This document shows, piece after piece, positions 61,848-64,000 of a DNA stretch of 64,000 bases. Positions within the stretch are counted from its first letter, which is position 1. Each line of letters begins with the position of its first letter. This DNA comes from Erigeron canadensis (lineage: Eukaryota; Streptophyta; Magnoliopsida; Asterales; Asteraceae), in contig NC_057768.1 of NCBI RefSeq assembly GCF_010389155.1, positions 24,685,966 through 24,749,965 on the forward strand, in the 5' to 3' direction. The translations under genes and the position numbers were made by a program. The notes beneath the pieces are model-generated. The model was not told the DNA's origin. It ran no database searches and saw only the letters and a program-made list of their open reading frames with translations.

Positions 61848-63183
61848 TTATGTGCGTTTTGCAATTTTCCTCCATTTGTCCTTTAGATCAGAAGGGTTGC
61901 GACATGGGTCAAATACATGACGCCCAAAGTCCAATATTTTCTTCCAGGGGAGGTTTTTGCCTTTTGATGATGTGAATTTTTGAACTCCTTCCTGCAGGAT
62001 TCATAGTACTGTTAGCAAAATTTGGGTCAAATCTTTTAATGATTTAAGAGTTCTTGAATGAATAAGAATATCAAACCTTAAGCATATCTTCTTCTTGTTC
62101 ACTCCATAGTATTCTACGTTTTCCATGTTGCAATAGGTGTCCAACACTCCTATAGATGAACCAATTATACACGAATCAAAACATACAGAGTTGTACTCTA
62201 CTTAGATACAATAACATACTTAACTTCAATTTAAACCTCCTAGGATAAAACAGAATCAATTCGAACCTGCCAACGGAAGAATCTTTAGATTCTCCTGCAT
62301 TGTTGATGCTGATATCTTTTGTTGTTGGTGATTCCTTTCTTGCACCATTTGGATCAATCTTGCCATTTGGGTTTGATTGTAATTGGGACCCATTTTGTAA
62401 AGATATCAAATTTTCTGCAGCATTTTCATTCACGCACTGTTTTCTCCTTTTGCTTGTTTCATTATCATTGAATGCTACTGAATTGTTTCGTTTTTTGCCA
62501 GTAACTTGTTTTCTTACGGGTGGCAAAAGATCTGCACTTTTCAGCTGCACTGCTTCTTCTTCTTCTTCTTCAATAGAAGTAGCATTCTGTTGATTAGCTT
62601 TTCGCGTTCCATTGCCAACTTTCACCCTTTTATTAACCACTGAACCACCACGTTGGTCCGCTTTCACCACGTCCCTTTCATCAACTGGATGTGAATTGGG
62701 TTTAAAAAGAACCATTATCCGACAAGTATTAACATCAGCTCGTTCTTCATCAACAGATACAAATGTGTCACACGGTAGAGTCGTTTTAGACTGTCGATGT
62801 CTCTCTAAACCGACACCACGGTTTTCAACATCACAACCGGAAACAGTTTTATTCACACCCACAACTTTTTGTCTAGACGAAACCCCTTTCAATTTTTTAT
62901 CAACCAACTCACCCTCTTTCGGTTCTTTTTCCTCTTCCAAAAAATTCGACAACGCTTGCTTTGTCAACAAAACCATTTCCTTTATTTTACGAAACTCTGA
63001 TACGGATTTCTTATAACGACAATACGGACAGTGAAAGTTGCCGGCATCGTCGAAACGAGCCTTACAACCGATGCAAGTTTGATGTACGGATATAGGGCAA
63101 CAGCCATCATCATCATCAGCTTTACAAACCAAGAGATGGTTTCCACCTTTGTCACATACTATACACTTTTTTCTCAAATCCAT
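61848..63183 (-). CDS. PHD-finger and Myb/SANT (telobox-type) protein
   Basis: Three exons on the minus strand, 63183-62267, 62149-62077 and 61991-61848, join in phase to 377 residues (stop TAA at 61848-61850). Residues 5-60 hold a PHD-type zinc finger: CIVCDKGGNHLLVC, CCPISVHQTCIGC and FHCPYCRYKKS give the Cys4-His-Cys3-like spacing. The middle (about 85-300) is low-complexity, charged and rich in Lys, Asn and Ser, probably disordered, with basic clusters (KRRKQ) that could act as a nuclear signal. The C-terminus (about 315-377) is a Myb/SANT domain, RRILWSEQEEDMLKEGVQKF then LPWKKIL and SDLKDKWRKI, where LKDKWR is the telobox signature of plant telomere-repeat-binding-like proteins. I infer a nuclear, chromatin-associated role; the exact target is unknown. 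I chose the ATG giving MDLRKKC; an in-frame ATG eight codons upstream (63207) is possible. Confidence 0.85.
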
Positions 63184-64000
63184 TATAATGATTTTTTTAT
63201 GCAGCAAAAAGGACTTGTAAATTACTAAAGCTAGCTGACAAGTGACAAATATATGAAAAACAGTCGATTATTATACATACAACTCATATAAAATAATAAT
63301 AATAAAGATTATATGACTGACATTAATGTATACATATAACAACAACTAAAAGGAAAAAAATTTATCACATTCAGATTCAAAATAAGTCAGATTAATTAAT
63401 TCGTACTAATATATTAATAATTAATTTTACTCTATTAAGAAGAAGAAGAAGAAGTTACCAGAAGAATCCGGTGGTGATTATACGGAGGAGAATAGAAGAA
63501 GCGCTGCCGTAGGTAGGGTAGGGTAGGGTGGGTTATTTGGGGGGTTTCGAGTTGAACCGCCACATATAGTCACACTCACTCAGACTGTTTTGTTCAAAGG
63601 TTTTCTTTTTTTGAACATTTTTGGTTTCCAGATCGTCATAATTAATTAATCATCATATAATATTCCGTATAACTGGATAATATCGTCAATTTGGGATTAA
63701 TTCATTTAGAGGGAATTCTCGATTTTTTTTTAAAAGATAAAAAAAAAAAAACTGGAAAAGTTCTCTATTTTGCATTCTTGAGATTTTTTTTTTAAAAGAA
63801 AGGAAATAGGAAGAAAAGAAAACATGGATGATTTTGAAGTAAAAACTTTCCTCCCATTTTTGGGAGAATTTGGATGGAAAACTTTTAAGCTATGTGTATA
63901 ATTACTAATTTACCCCTATTAATTAATAACAAATTTATAAGAAAAAGGACATAATTGTAAAATTATAACTTTTTTCTTTTTCTTTTCTTTTCTTTCTATC
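63184..64000 (-). promoter_or_regulatory. 5' UTR, leader intron and promoter of the PHD-Myb gene
   Basis: On the minus strand, a CCACCGGATTCTTCTG|GTAACT donor near 63462 suggests a 5'-UTR exon at about 63463-63560 and a leader intron to about 63215. The (GAA)n tract at 63438-63454 is inside this intron. Beyond 63600 is AT-rich DNA without a supported gene. Confidence 0.45.

Noticed and set aside
62300..63016. Plus-strand ORFs of 97 and 134 codons
   Set aside because: They are antisense to exon 1 of the PHD-Myb gene.

Overview
This is nuclear DNA of a flowering plant. Genes have short exons with GT..AG introns, intergenic DNA is AT-rich and crowded with nested transposable elements, and the conserved genes are plant ones: a PPR protein like Arabidopsis At4g18975, an ARF1-type small GTPase, a CC-NB-LRR resistance protein, mitochondrial monothiol glutaredoxin S15 and a PHD+Myb protein. 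The style of the NLR and of the repeats suggests Asteraceae; that is an impression, not a proof.

Layout. 1-4300: repeats, including a broken LTR, a nested element with an array of short palindromes, and an inverted LTR copy. 4300-18700: duplication unit 1, with an intact PPR gene (5164-7494), a shared non-coding flank, a block of unit-specific insertions (solo LTR, an RPA-like gene fragment, a foldback MULE, a SINE, an LTR-like piece) and ARF copy A (16950-17792), broken by loss of its second coding exon. 18700-25100: repeated NLR-flank sequence and an NLR (20899-24734, minus) broken by a one-base frameshift just before the P-loop. 25300-36650: transposon-rich, with a hAT element, a SINE, a Helitron-like insertion, a foldback element, a larger TIR element hosting a MULE, and a Copia remnant. 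36900-52650: duplication unit 2, with a PPR pseudogene (36942-38723), a nearly complete Copia retrotransposon (39136-47085) inserted in the shared flank with a 5-bp target duplication and a matching empty site in unit 1, then ARF copy B (50707-52069). 53150-55480: ARF copy C (53957-55126). 56600-59000: GRXS15. 61848-63600: the PHD+Myb gene on the minus strand.

How it fits together. A PPR + flank + ARF block was duplicated around the NLR, and ARF was duplicated once more in tandem. The PPR gene survives in unit 1 and has decayed in unit 2; the ARF survives in unit 2 (two open copies) and has decayed in unit 1. Both open ARF copies keep the P-loop, NKQD and N-terminal glycine, but both have lost the conserved Gly and catalytic Gln of the switch II DxxGQ motif (GAY and GAS at residues 69-71). 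If expressed, they would be nucleotide-binding Arf proteins with impaired or altered hydrolysis. This is the strongest candidate for something undescribed. All exon coordinates were read by eye from splice signals, reading frame and comparison among the copies.
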